A DNA stretch of 64,000 nt from assembly GCA_030762935.1 (NCBI GenBank), contig CM060900.1, forward strand, positions 437,279,259 through 437,343,258, read 5' to 3'. The notes below the pieces were generated by a model. That model had not been told where the DNA came from and did no database searches. It was given only the letters and a program-made list of their open reading frames with translations. Source of the DNA: Hymenopus coronatus. Lineage: Eukaryota; Arthropoda; Insecta; Mantodea; Hymenopodidae. Positions 22,195 to 33,589 of the stretch are shown here, one piece after another; within the stretch, counting starts at the first letter, position 1, and every line of letters starts with the position of its first letter. The position numbers and the translations under genes are program-made.

Positions 22195-22242
22195 ATGGCA
22201 TGGCCAGGAATGAAACAAAAGAAACAGAAATATCAAAATTCC
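22195..22242. repeat. 47-bp direct repeat, left copy
   Basis: Begins 'atggcatggccaggaatgaa' and recurs at 22745-22791 with only about two differences (a/g and one A length change). It ends where the tRNA-like head of SINE-A begins. Confidence 0.85.
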
Positions 22243-22485
22243 GGTCTCCATGGCCGCGCTCGATAGAGCGCCTCGCTTTGGTGCTTCGTAGCCTAGGGGA
22301 TCGTGGGTTCGAGTCCCGCCTTGGCCATGGGTGTTTACGTGTTTGTGAAAGTGTACATGTATGTGTATTTGTCATAAAATCTAAAACGGCAAACAAAGGA
22401 AATTTAGGGAAAAAAAGGGAAGAAAAGGAATAGGAAAAAGAATGCAGTGCCGAAGTCCCGACCAGATTCCGGAAAAAAAAAAAAG
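22243..22485 (+). mobile_element. SINE-A, tRNA-derived retroposon
   Basis: tRNA-like head: 'catggccgcgctcgatagag' (A-box region, 22249-22268) and B box 'gggttcgagtcccgcc' (22305-22320). It then has the family body 'atgggtgtttacgtgtttgtg' and the tail 'ccgaagtcccgaccagattc', ending in an A run (22473-22484). The paired frames on both strands at 22121-22433 are artefacts. Confidence 0.8.
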
Positions 22486-22744
22486 AACTCCACGCGAACC
22501 TAGGTCTGAAATTTTTTTCTTATAGCATTATTAAATGATTTTCCCTTTGTTAACAGCAATATTAACTAATTTAATTAAACCATTATTAACAGATTCTCAT
22601 TCTATTGTTTCGTTGTTAATATAGAGGAGGGAAGACAGGAGAAAATGTATTCTGTGGGTCAAAAGACCAATATACATTATATGTATGGCCTTGCAGACGG
22701 AAATGCATCACAAGCATGTGAGCTTATGCAAAACACATACTTCG
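22486..22744. other. Segment between SINE-A and second direct repeat
   Basis: About 260 AT-rich bases with no recognised homology in the window. Together with the SINE they form the ~500-bp insert bounded by the 47-bp direct repeats. Confidence 0.5.
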
Positions 22745-22791
22745 ATGGCATGGCCAGGAATGAAACAAAAGAAACAGGAATATCAAATTCC
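22745..22791. repeat. 47-bp direct repeat, right copy
   Basis: Partner of 22195-22242, spaced 550 bp away. It is followed at once by the minus-sense R1 copy. Confidence 0.85.
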
Positions 22792-22792
22792 C

Positions 22793-23365
22793 GTTTGAGA
22801 AACATTTAACACTTTAAAATTGAAACCAGTAGCGAGGATATTTCGGAGAGCATTAACAAGAGCAAAAAACTATTATCGGACATAAATTGTGTGTTTTAGC
22901 CAGATCTACATTTTTATGTAGAACATTTTTTACATCTCTTACGTTTACAAGTTACGTGAAAGTCATCTGGAATGAAGAGGTTTTCAGAGGCTATTCCCAG
23001 AAAATTCTAAAAATTCTATTTTATTTGTGATGCAAATATATTTAATATACAGTATTTTATTCAGCATCGTTAGAGCCATTTTTGAGAAAGTCGAAAATTG
23101 CGAAATGTGTGCAATGTAAGAGGTAGTTTGGGGTGGGGGGACTTTTCTGAAAATCTTCGTCATGCATTCTTGGAAGATACTAAACTTAATACTAAGTTTT
23201 GTATTCAACCCACTTTTCGTTTTTGGGTTATGCTGTGCATAGACACGCACACACCTACGCGGATTTTTTTTTTTACTCAAGGATGCTTGAAACATGCATT
23301 CCCGCTGAAATCTCGGTATCGAATTTTTGAAATACAGTACCTTTTCTACTTAGTATGTACCGTCT
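22793..23365 (-). repeat. R1 dispersed repeat, long minus-sense copy
   Basis: Blocks in order: 'cgtttgagaaacatttaac', 'cttacgtttacaagttacgtg', 'cagaggctattcccagaaaa', 'cgttagagccatttttgaga', 'gcattcttggaagatactaa', 'gggttatgctgtgcatagac', 'ctgaaatctcggtatcg' and 'cagtaccttttctacttag'. One of the best copies for building a consensus. Confidence 0.75.
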
Positions 23366-24469
23366 GTTCGGCGGTGTTTTAGCTAGTGGGATAGTGCGCC
23401 CTTCCAAGCAGGTAGGGGTTTAGCAAGTGGAAGGAGGTAGTGTTTTCTTAGTTTGAATCAAGGGAGGGGTAAAGGCGCGTTACAGAGTGGAAGATGGAAG
23501 CACTTTTGCCGATAATGTTTGTGTGTTCACTGTGTACTGTCTGATTTCTGTAGATTCTGAAGACTCGCCATCCGACTCTGAGTAAAGTATTGAAATACTG
23601 TTGACTGTTTTGCCCGCGCGGAACGAGTTTAGCATACGTGTACCCCTACCACAGGTTAAAGTGTTACTTGAGCAATAAGCCACCCCAACTCAGTAGCTAT
23701 AACACCGCTGAGCAGATAAATGGATTGTATACATGTGCTAGAGAAGGTAAAATGCTTTCTTTTGGACAGAGCGTTCCAGAAAGGATGTATTTAGTGAAAT
23801 GTTGGTATCTATTTCTAGATGGAATACAATACCTTCTCTGCCTACTATGTATGTCCATAGTACTCAGTAGAGAAAGGAAATATAGTGTAAGCAAAGAATG
23901 GGAGATTTTCTTGTCGTTCGATTGACATGGACTGGTCCATTGAGAAATGGGAGGACTGACCTGTTGTGCAGGCTTTGATAAGCGTGTTAGTCAGGTAGGT
24001 TGCCGATAAACACGGTGAATCGACACTCAGGATACATTACTCCATTGCGTAAACACAGACAACATTCTGTGGAAGATATTGCAGGATCACTCTTTGCTTT
24101 AGTAACGCATGGACAGAGAAGCTTTCAAGGATCGATAAGGACTGCTGAATAATTTAGTGTAACAGGTAGGTATAGTTCTAAAAATAAGTATTCATTTCTG
24201 CGCTCAGTTGCTGAAATGACGTAGTATCATTTTTGGATGATGGGGTAAAACGCTGTTCGTGCTAGATGATATTCATTTAAAGGAGAAAATTATACTACTG
24301 AGTATTATAAAATTACAACACTCCTGGTTTGTAACTAAGGATTTTCTGGCAGATTTATTATTATTTATTTATTATTTTTACTAGGTGAAGCGTTTTATTA
24401 CACGTTTTGAGACTCCCTGAATCCAAGTAAAGATGTTTGAGAACATGGTCCGCGTGTGTGGCTATGTGT
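23366..24469. other. Spacer with small R1 fragment
   Basis: A minus-sense R1 edge is seen at about 23805-23890 ('agatggaatacaataccttc', 'gtagagaaaggaaa'). A 67-codon minus-strand frame at 23480-23683 has a short acidic Ser/Glu stretch. No family is recognised. Confidence 0.45.
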
Positions 24470-25210
24470 TTCTGAGCTGAATAACTCAAAAACCGAAATT
24501 CGGTTGAACAACAAACTTGGTGTTTAAGTCCAGTATCTTCCGAAAATGTGGCAATAGAATTTTCAAGAAAATCCTCTCCTCAATGTACTCTTTTCAAGCA
24601 ATATTTTTCGAAATGTTCTGTTTTCTCATAAGTGTTCTAAGAATTTTAATAAAAATTCCATCTATTAAAATATCTACTTGCCATAAAATGTATGTTTTTA
24701 ATTTTCTGGGAATACTTCATGAGTAACAAATAGATAAAATTCTACCACACAAACATATAGTTCCTTAAAACAAAAAATGCTTCTTTACCGGAGTTTCCTA
24801 TTTCCGAAATATTCCCCTTTATTGGTTTAAAGTTTGCAATACTCACATTTCTCAAATCGTAACCCGCATTCGCTTAATTTATTACTTTTTCACTCCTGGG
24901 CGTGGAAAGGGAGCCAAATTTCCAAGTCATAGCATAGCAGTCACCTCTAAAAGGATTTTACTTCCGCGTTAGCCGACTCCACTTCTCTAGCCCTTTCCTC
25001 TTGTACTTTCAAGGAAACATTTAACATTTATCGCGAGTAGTATGAATTAGATAGAAAAAATAGCTTTTTTAAGAGTAATTGTTACAAAATAGGTAGAAAG
25101 TCGTGTGAATGGAACACATCAGAATAGTTATATGATGGTGGATGATTTGAAATCTGAAGGAGTAGGCGAAATTTAAAAGTAGTGTAAAAGGCTACTTTAG
25201 AATTGCTGAG
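24470..25210 (+). repeat. R1 dispersed repeat, long plus-sense copy
   Basis: Shows 'ctgaataactcaaaaacc' (24477-24494), 'aacaaacttggtgtttaag', 'ccagtatcttccgaaaatg', 'attttctgggaatacttcat', 'ttcactcctgggcgtggaaag' (near 24890) and 'gtagaaagtcgtgtgaatgg' (25135-25160 region). Spans nearly the full family length. The 69-codon frame at 24517 is a by-product. Confidence 0.7.
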
Positions 25211-26264
25211 AATAATCAAGGAACCAGAGCAAAATAGCATATAATAGTTTTCTTCAATGCTTTCAGTGCCAACTGATTATTATAAGGACAAAATATGGAT
25301 AACTTTATCACTGTAGACGAATGATCAAAATATGCCTTAATATCAAAGACGTCAGTATATACTGCAAACAAATAGCAACTGTGCTGAACAATTCTTATAG
25401 TCTTCTTTATGTATAATATGTATAATATTTTGTCTAACTAATCACGTCGTCAGCACTGATGCTAAAAAGGAAAAAGAGAGAACACATCCGCGCTGATCAC
25501 CACAAATACGAAATAAATAACCAGAAACTAACTTATAATTTATAACTTATTAATAAATACTTACAGATGTCTAAAAATAAAATAACTCTAATATTTTCCC
25601 AAGATGAAATACTGTTTTCAACGTTGTATGATAAACAACCATTAATGAACAAGGATACACAATTCCGATGAACGGTTTGTTTATTATGCTATACTTTTTT
25701 CTTAGTTGCAAGTACAGTATAGCCTTAGTATTATGTTTTCAAATGGAGATTGCTTAAAATAACTCGTAAATAAGGCGGCATAAAAATTACATTTCTTTTA
25801 GAATTGACAGTGTTCTCTATTAGATTATTTCTTAAATCCATAACATAGTATTTAATAAAGCAATAATTAAATAAAGATAATACACCATGACTGTAGACTG
25901 GAATTCTCAAAGGCTAACGTTAAGTAACAAAATTTTTAAGCCACAGCCATTTTCGTCTCAAAAGTGGTATTTCTTTTTTTTTTTTTTTTTTTTTTATCCT
26001 GATGACACCTTTAATTGGAAATCCAAATGTGAGTTGATCAGTTTTCCTAATTACAGTTTTAAATATTAATTTATACGTTTTTTACCTCCGTTACTCACAT
26101 ATGTAACATACTTTCTTGTATAAATAGAAGAAGTTGTATAATAAGACAACATTTTTTGTATAAAAACCCAAAGAAAATTATTAAATATAAATTATTGAAA
26201 ACTAAAATTAATGTTTTATCAGCTTTGGAATTCCACTCCTCAATTATAACAGAGCCCTACATGC
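25211..26264. other. AT-rich spacer with poly-T tract
   Basis: Contains a 22-base T run at 25974-25995 and otherwise no gene or repeat that I recognise. Confidence 0.5.
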
Positions 26265-26480
26265 ACCAAGTAGTTCTCGTACGTTAAAATGGTTGGTATG
26301 GTTTCCTTCAGCAAGGAAATAAAGCTGGTAGTCCCGTATCGCTTATAGAGCTTGAAAGCACCTAAAGTTTTTAGCGGCCTATGAGCAAATATTTTCGGGC
26401 TTTCACTCCCAATATAAAATGGGACGCTAAGGAATATAGTAGTTAAAGAGCGCCTACAAATCAAAACTAAATTTTATTTT
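26265..26480 (-). pseudogene. Penelope-like retroelement relic, copy 1
   Basis: A minus-strand frame (26240-26464) contains 'LTTIFLSVPFYIGSESP' and later 'FISLLKETIPTILTYEN'. It aligns in the same frame with the relic at 28265-28475 ('LTAIFLSLPFYIGRERP'). The pattern fits the linker between the reverse transcriptase and GIY-YIG endonuclease of some Penelope-like elements: a hydrophobic stretch ending LP(Y/F)-G-S, then an F-KD-IP-like stretch, then N-VY. No catalytic motif or GIY-YIG domain is left. The alternative is an unrelated non-LTR fragment. The nucleotide match is 'ccaatataaaatggga' versus 'ccaatatagaatggga'. Confidence 0.35.
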
Positions 26481-26559
26481 AAAAGTATCTGTACAGGTAC
26501 GTACTTTTACTTGAAATTATAAAATTTGAAATTATAAAATTTTCTTCCCCCTTTGATAT

Positions 26560-27110
26560 TCCCTCGCAGTGGCAAATTAGCCTATTATATATGGCGTCTT
26601 CAGAGGGGACTCAAAACCGATTCGGAAAGGACATTGTACCTGTATGGAGGGTTGAATGAAGTAAGAGGAGACACCAGGCGGACGGAACCAGGAGTGGCCG
26701 CAATGACAGGGTCACTACGGTTTCCAGATGAGATGCCCAAACAGTCAGTCAAGCAGGGACCTCCACCCCAACTAGGGGCTCCAATGGCCCCCTCCAAAGA
26801 GGTGGTTCATATGCATCGACAACTAGTCGAAGGGAGAGACGGAGAAGCTTCCACAGAGACCATCTTTGTTCCCAGTCATGCTGGACCGAAACACCACCGG
26901 CGACACCTCCAACTGAACCATGATATACGGACTAAGGAATGTATGATGATTAATGGAACTATATGGAGTGGTAAGAAATTTGGGGGACGAGAGAAGCTAC
27001 TCCAGAATTCCCCTAAAGTCCCAGAGTAATTCCCAAAAATAAGCATTGGTCAATGTGGACAGGAAATCGAACCCAGGACATAGCGAGTTACTGTCGCAGT
27101 CTTTGAAATA
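26560..27110 (-). mobile_element. SINE-C, tRNA-derived retroposon
   Basis: GC-richer block similar to 37435-37925. Shared stretches are 'ggtttccagatgaga' versus 'gatttccagatagaa' and 'cgacacctccaactg' versus 'cgacacttccaactt'. The minus-strand head holds a B box 'gggttcgatttcc' (27066-27078). The 158-codon plus-strand frame at 26553-27029 is a read-through of this element and should not be taken as a gene. Boundaries are approximate. Confidence 0.6.
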
Positions 27111-28264
27111 ATAGAACTCATTGTATAATGTTTAGATATAGAAGTATTTCATACCCACTTTCATTATTTAAGCCTAGTTCATCATCGTTATCATCATTAT
27201 CTTTAGATAGAACCTGGAAAAGAATGACTTTGGCCCACCGTATTATTACCAGGTGCGTAGCAATAATGCGTTCCGATACTGATGCCTCGCCCAAAGTTCC
27301 TTCTAAATGTGCCGCGACTCCAAGAGTACAGTGTACGGAAAACACGTTAATATAGCTCAATATAGCATAAACATAACATATAAATGAGTAACTAAATTAA
27401 TATACTTCGTACATGGGGACCAGAAAAATGTGAAGTAATGAGATAACATATAACCGAAAAACTCGTAGTGAGTTAAATATTAATGGAGAAAGTTCCTTGC
27501 GAGAAAACGCAAGTTCTTTGCTTATCAGTGGAGACTGTGAGAAGTTCGCGCTAATTGAGAGTGAAACACGATGACGTGCTTGCCAGTTCTTCACTGGCCG
27601 GTTTTAACTTGAAATAACCCCGTTGAGTTCTGCAACTCTTAACGCATGAAGGTATATCAGTACGTCTAACACGGAGCAGTTGGACCATATGGTATATTAT
27701 GATCGTTCAATGACGTATAGTTTCCATTAAATTTTAGGTCTCGAAGACGGCCTTTAATACCAAATATACTAAGATTATCTGAAGCATTTAATGTAGTTAA
27801 CTTTGCATTATTTGAGGCCATGTAAGGGTGTCCTTACAGATTATTATTCTGGTATGGAACACACAAACACTCGCATTTACAAATAAAGTAGTCATCCGTT
27901 TTCAATTATTATTATTCAAATTTTCATCTAATACAGGTTTTATCTTGAATGATGCGGCCTGCCGCGCCGTGTATTACTAGGTATCAAATTGAATGACTTC
28001 ATTTTGCGATAGCTTAGCCCATGCACCTTCGAGGGGTAACGGCATTTACAGTTCAATATAAGAGTCTATAGCGGGAGTATGAAACTCTTTCTTGATTGAA
28101 TACCTTGAAACTACCAGTGTTTACTGCATCAGTTTTGTTCGAAAGTAGTCCCGTGTAGTCTTCAGCCTGAATTTACAGAAAAATTCACTCATGTTAAAAT
28201 TTTCAGCAAACTCAAAATTGATAGGATATAAAAATGTAAAAAGACTACGTCCATGTTAGATAAC
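27111..28264. other. Spacer with unrecognised overlapping frames
   Basis: Opposite-strand frames at 27118-27360 (-) and 27128-27355 (+) overlap completely. The minus one has an acidic Asp/Asn run from an ATC-rich tract. No homology is recognised. Confidence 0.4.
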
Positions 28265-28475
28265 GAGAGTTACTTAGCATGCTTTCTTTCGGAAGGGCGG
28301 TAAGCCGGTGCTCCCGCATCATAAATTTGTGACGCGTAAAAAACCTCAAACCTGGTGAAGAGGTTTCTGAGCAAAGTTTCCGGTCTTTCACGTCCAATAT
28401 AGAATGGGAGGCTGAGAAATATAGCAGTTAAAGGAGAGCCGTTAATGAACCTCAGTTTAATTTCTTCTCGCATTA
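28265..28475 (-). pseudogene. Penelope-like retroelement relic, copy 2
   Basis: A minus-strand frame (28270-28473) reads 'SPLTAIFLSLPFYIGRERP', then 'FEVFYASQIYD'. It is alignable residue by residue with copy 1 at 26.3 kb, in the same orientation and about 2.0 kb apart. Frame-preserving similarity suggests that both derive from one protein. Downstream domains are missing. Either two insertions or a segmental duplication could explain the pair. Confidence 0.35.
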
Positions 28476-29844
28476 CAACGCGCTACAAATGACAGAAATA
28501 GGCCAGTCTGCTCGCTCTCCATGTCTAAGCATTCTTCACAGATAATAACGTGATCTAAACACAAACATTATGCAAGAAATCTCCATACGTTTCAGAAATT
28601 ACAAGACAGTATGCGGGTTTTATTTAAATATTTTGGATGCAGAATTCGTCGATTGTTCCATAATGTGTTCAAAGTTGTCAGTCTTGTACAATGGCAGATG
28701 ACATCAATTCATACTCATTTTATATCGAGTACTAAACGAAACATATTCGTATAATTTTCCATCGTTATATTATCCGGAGGAGAGACAACAGGCGGTTCGG
28801 CGCTGCTCCACAAAAGGAAACCCTGAGCTGACGGTTGCGTTGTTTAAGAGAAACCCATAATTTGTCAACGGAACTATTTAGCATCATACTTGAGGGCGAT
28901 ATGTCATATTATATGAAATGACCACACGAAAAATGGTTATAAATCAGCAGTCCACGAACTCGATTGATGCTCACTTATTGCTACGGAGACATCTGGCTGA
29001 GGGTTGTGGGGAGGAACGGAAAACATTCACCAGTATTACAATTAGTAAGGTACAAACCACATGTATTCCCCTGCCACTCCACTTTTCACTAAATGTCCTT
29101 TAGTCTCACCTGCCACATGAAAATCTAGAGAAACTGTGTAATTTTGAATAGGTTAAAACTAATTCAATGAGAATTTCTGAAAAATCCTAGGCACACTTAA
29201 TCTGTAAAGTTTTTGCTCCTTTTGTAAGTTAGAAGCAACAAATATGCAAAGTTTTTCATTTCCTGAAGATCTTTTCTTTATTCAGTATTATGCTCCATAC
29301 CTAATCGTTTGTGCTAATCTCTTATTGGTTTGAACTAAGTGCGCGGCAAAAAGGTTGGAAAAGGTAAGAATTTTATTGCAGTTGCTGTTTGCGTTTTATA
29401 TGGGTTTCATGTCAAAATGTTGGCCCAAAAATCCTAAGCCATAAACATAAGCAGCGAAAGAATGGGCGGTCGTAAGAAAAAACTTGTGTAGGTTGGATGA
29501 AATTGGCTTGTAAACATTGTCCTTTTTATTCCTAATCTCTTTTGAAAGAAACAGTTGTAGACAACAAACCGACAATTATTGCACTTACCGAGTAATATTA
29601 TAAGGCTGCGAGGACTGCGGTGCTGTATGGAGTAACTCTAAGAACAGCATCCAAGCAGTGAATGAAGTACCACGAACGAGTTTATTTGTCAAGTTTAGTA
29701 TTGGAAATAAAAGTAAAAATTATGCTAAAGAGCCGTTTTCTACACAACTGAGTAACTTAAAACAACAAAAATATTTAAGTTAATCCTAATTCCGAAATTT
29801 TATGAAAAGGTGAATTCGGAATAAAAGAAATTATGTCATGGTCG
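28476..29844. other. AT-rich spacer, nothing recognised
   Basis: A 61-codon frame at 28918-29103 has no motif. No repeats are identified. Confidence 0.45.
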
Positions 29845-29920
29845 GGATCCAAACCACCAAACTTCGACTTACGGTGCCACGGCTGTGCTATCTGAGCTAT
29901 GAGGTTGCTAGCGTGTTATG
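29845..29920 (-). repeat. tRNA-like SINE head fragment
   Basis: The minus strand reads 'catagctcagatagcacagc' (A box) and then 'gtttggatcccgacc' (B box), at tRNA-like spacing. There is no convincing acceptor-stem pairing. It is more likely a solitary SINE head or tRNA pseudogene than a functional tRNA. Confidence 0.45.
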
Positions 29921-30403
29921 AAGTTTTCCATGACTGAAATTTTCCCGCTAAAATACAAAGCGTTCTCAACTTTCTCTTATGTTAACGTACTCCAAAATTA
30001 CTCGCATACTTTTAAATTCTGATTCTACCTCTCCACCCTGAAGAAGAACAATGAATAGCGTTGAAGAATTATTTTTACTAAACGAATGTTAATTTAATCT
30101 TCGACTCTAGCCTTTTTCACAACTCAGCCTTACGTTTCTTGCCAGAACCAGGTAGAGGAAATGAATCATTAATTCCGTACCTACCTAGCATACAGTTCAC
30201 TATATCGACTCTTCTTAGCACTCGACTATACATAAACAATCACAACTTTATCTTTATCAATCACAATTTTTCTTATAAAGTAAAAATATATACTTCTGGA
30301 GCCAGTTTAGAGTTCATTCTAAACGGTTTCTTTGGTTATTTATCGCCAGTTTAAAATGTTTCGTTTATTAGCAAACGGACGCCGAGGTACCTCAGTGATT
30401 TCG
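29921..30403. other. AT-rich spacer, nothing recognised
   Basis: A 71-codon frame at 30139-30354 is open but shows no motif. Confidence 0.45.
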
Positions 30404-30710
30404 TTTTTTTTTTTTTTTTTTTTTTTTTTTATAGAAAATACAGTTCCGGAGGCTTGTCAGGACTCCGGCGCTGTATTTCTTTTTTCTTCATTTTTTCCAG
30501 TTTCCTATATTTCCTTAGTAGACCTTATTATTCTTAACGTTTTCCTTTTTACATATACATACACAAACATAGACACATTTACAAACACAAAAAACACCCA
30601 TGCCCAAGGCGGACTCGAACCCACGATATCCTGTGCACCACGAAGCGCCAAAGCGAGACACTTCAGCGAGCGCGGCCACCGGGATCGGCAAGTTTCGCGA
30701 CTCCTGTGCT
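30404..30710 (-). mobile_element. SINE-A, tRNA-derived retroposon
   Basis: Minus-strand copy ending in a 27-base T run on the plus strand (30404-30430), which is the poly-A tail. The tail body 'ggaggcttgtcaggactccg', the CA-rich linker and the inverted B box ('ggcggactcgaacccac', 30609-30625) match the copies at 0.8, 22.2 and 43.4 kb. Frames on both strands across it are artefacts. Confidence 0.8.
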
Positions 30711-30794
30711 GGAGGTTCGCGGTTCGATTTCTGGCTCTGGGTTGGCACTAATTAAGCGTAGTTTATTATTAATCATGCGCACTATCTCCAAGGC

Positions 30795-31315
30795 TCACCA
30801 AACGGGTTGGCTCAGGTGGTTTCGTCTGTAGCCGCATTAGGGAGATCGCGGTTTCGATCCCTGTTGCCGGCCTACCTTACACATGGGTCTTTTCGGGAGT
30901 TTCTCAGGGTCTGCAGGTGAATGCTTGATAAGATGATTACATTCCCGTATTTTCCGGTCCACCACTTCCTGTTCCCATCGTTTCCTAATTATCTCTTTCA
31001 AGGTCGAAGATCCTGGCAAAGGGTTTCAACAGGTTGCGGCTGAAAGGTGATTTGCACGCTATAAAAGGTTATCCTGGCGTCGTTGTCGAGAACACTTGGT
31101 CGGGACCCGCCTTCCGGTTTCAGGGCTTCCTTGGGGCGTGGGGCACCGGGAGGCTTGGAGCTCGGCTGCAGGACCTAGGACTGCATCCATGCATGCGCTC
31201 ATCGTCATCTGGAACTGGTCGTCTTTAGGGTCTCTCACCACATCCCTGCCCCAGAACTGGGGGGGGGGAGTCCGTGACGAATCCTGATACTGAACCCCAA
31301 GGCCCAATAGTAAAA
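30795..31315 (+). mobile_element. SINE-C, tRNA-derived retroposon
   Basis: The head 'gggttggctcaggtggtttc' (A-box region) and 'gcggtttcgatccctg' (B box) match the inverted head at 37.82-37.93 kb, including the downstream 'acatgggtcttttcggg'. The remaining ~400 bp are GC-rich and end near a G run (31260-31269). Paired 60-82-codon frames on both strands are artefacts. It lies directly beside the SINE-A copy at 30.4-30.7 kb. Confidence 0.6.
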
Positions 31316-33149
31316 GTTAGATGTTCTCTCAATACATCGTCATCCTCGTCCTCCTACATCGTAGATAATGGCTCCACTAGATCTTCCATCCCAGAAATCG
31401 GTCCACCATTGCATGATGGAGTGAGTTCCCCGAATGTCGCAGATCATTTGGTGCGATTTATTAGCAATGGATTTAAACACCTTTGAAATAAAGTTTGTTA
31501 TTAAGTTGAAAATTGCAATAGACACCGCCACATCTTCGTGAATTAACAGTTACAAGAAGTTATGGATTCACCCCTTGCATTAATAAATGCATACGTTTTA
31601 AATGCTAGTTTCAAAGAGATAACATTTAAATTGCCTGAAAAATAAAGGCATGGAATTTCTCATGTTTAAATCCCCTTCGAGCATTAATAACGGAAATTTC
31701 CAGGCATTGTCTCTCACTTTTTACTATTAAGGTATGCAGGGGTGATTGTATTGGCTCAAATTGAACGAAGCGTGATGTGACGTAGTTTGCGGTCTTCTTA
31801 TTCCTTGCCTCTCTACTCTCACGTGATTTTAGAATCAGAATGTGCTATTGAAGTCTGGATTTACAAGAGACTTTGCCACACACACACACACACACACACT
31901 ACTATATTACATAGCAGCACATATTTTCATTTAACTGAATTCCACACGGCTAAAGCCGTGTAGTATCTGACATCGAAATATGGAATTCCTCGGCTTCCAA
32001 TTTGGAGGAAGCCCAGCTTTATAATAAAAGTAATAAGAATAAAATTCCGTCCATTATTTTCCTGCGATACTGATATCCTACGGTCATCGTGTATACCAGA
32101 AGTGACAAGCTATAAACGATCGTCACACTAACAAAAAGCTATTCACGGTCATGGAGCTTGACGAAACTATCAGTATATGCCATGTTAACATTATAAATGC
32201 GTTTCATTTACTGTATAGCTAACATTTTCTAAAATAATATAAGGATGTTCCATACAGAAGTTGATAGTTCTCACAAATTCCAACCAATGCAGCTTTATTT
32301 TATTTATTTGTTTATTTGGAACGTTTGTCGCAGATTTCAATGGCATATCAAGGTGCCATTGTCATATTGATGTTGCATACCGAGGTGAGATTTTCTGAAA
32401 ATAAATCGAAAATAGAATACCTGTGTCTACGCTTTCTGTTTCATAGGTCCAAGTATGACTATTAGAAATGCAAATTAGTTTGACTCACTGATATTATTTA
32501 ATTCCTTGCTATACGTATAGGTGGTTAAAATATTAGAGAAAATGACTTACAAAAATGAGGAATTTTGTCCGTCCCCCCCCCCCCCTGGAGTCACACATCA
32601 GTGGAGAAAATACTAAGGTCAATTAAATTAACTCTTGGTTGTAAGTTATCTTTAATGACTCTTATGTTTTTACTATATATTTTCGTTTTCTGATGTCTAT
32701 GTGTTTTCTCCACCTTTTGTTCATAGATAATGTGACACCCAGATGTATAGATACTTTTACTTTCTGTAGCGTCAGCCCTGCTTATGTTCAAATCTCCTTG
32801 CTGCTATATAGCGCTCCATTTATGAAAATACCTATATAGTACTCGGTATAGAAAATAAATATTCCAGCTGCAGAGAATTGAAATGCTTTAACATGCAGAA
32901 TAACTTGGCCTATGTTTTAGTGGTTTTTTTTCTTCTTCGCATTCTTTTATTTTATTACTTTAATAATGTTTGAAAACTACATGGTAGTTTTCAGACTTTT
33001 CATTCATAGTGTTTCATGCTTACTTTTATCTTATTTAGAGAGCGTTTTTATAATACCACTAAATGTGATTGTTGTTTAATTTAAGTTGATTAAGAGATAC
33101 ATTTCTTTTAATCCTCAGACTGGGGCATTAAAGAGTAGCTTAGGTAAAC
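31316..33149. other. AT-rich spacer with CA microsatellite and C run
   Basis: A (CA)n run of about 11 units lies at 31877-31899 and a homopolymer C run of about 14 at 32572-32585. No gene or dispersed repeat is recognised. Confidence 0.5.
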
Positions 33150-33165
33150 ACGTTGATATATCCTG
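33150..33165. repeat. TSD, left side of SINE-B
   Basis: 'acgttgatatatcctg' recurs as 'acgttgaagtatcctg' at 33356-33371 (14 of 16 identical), flanking the SINE exactly. Confidence 0.75.
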
Positions 33166-33355
33166 GGCCACGCCGTGGCCGAATGGTTAGACCAAGCGAC
33201 CGCAAGTGAGATTTGTGGTGGACAAAGCGGTGCAGGGGTGGTTTTCCCCGCCATCGCACTCCACTGCTACTCTTATCTTCATTCCATGTATCGCCAGTGT
33301 CATCGCCTGCAGTGCCACAAGTAGTAAAAGCGGGCATTAAACATTACCAAGAAAA
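33166..33355 (+). mobile_element. SINE-B, tRNA-derived retroposon with TSD
   Basis: Shortened head 'gtggccgaatggttagacc' (A box of Ser/Leu type), then the family body 'gagatttgtggtggacaaag' and 'gcggtgcaggggtggttttc', and the conserved 3' end 'gtagtaaaagcgggcattaa' followed by a short A-rich tail. The B box is deleted. It is flanked by 16-bp target-site duplications, so the limits are firm. Confidence 0.8.
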
Positions 33356-33371
33356 ACGTTGAAGTATCCTG
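33356..33371. repeat. TSD, right side of SINE-B
   Basis: Partner of 33150-33165; two substitutions. Confidence 0.75.
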
Positions 33372-33589
33372 ACTTGTTATTGTTTTGTTTTAAAAATTTA
33401 AAATTTTCAACTTTTGCTTCAAAATCTTTTCCTATTAAATGTATGTCAAATGGTTTTATGAACATTGATAAAAGTTTCAAAATCAGTACAATATTAAAAA
33501 AGGAATAAAATGCAAAATTTTGGAAAGCATAACACGTAAACTATAGTATCGTTAATTTTGTATGCATATAAAAATTAGAATTATAATGA

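Noticed and set aside
23480..23683. Acidic frame as a piggyBac transposase N-terminus
   Set aside because: Only a short Ser/Glu stretch supports it; no catalytic motif follows on either strand.
26553..27029. 158-codon plus-strand open frame as a gene
   Set aside because: It lies within a SINE-C copy whose homologues at 30.8 and 37.4 kb do not keep the frame.
29845..29920. Functional tRNA gene (minus strand)
   Set aside because: No convincing acceptor or T-stem pairing; it resembles a SINE head remnant.
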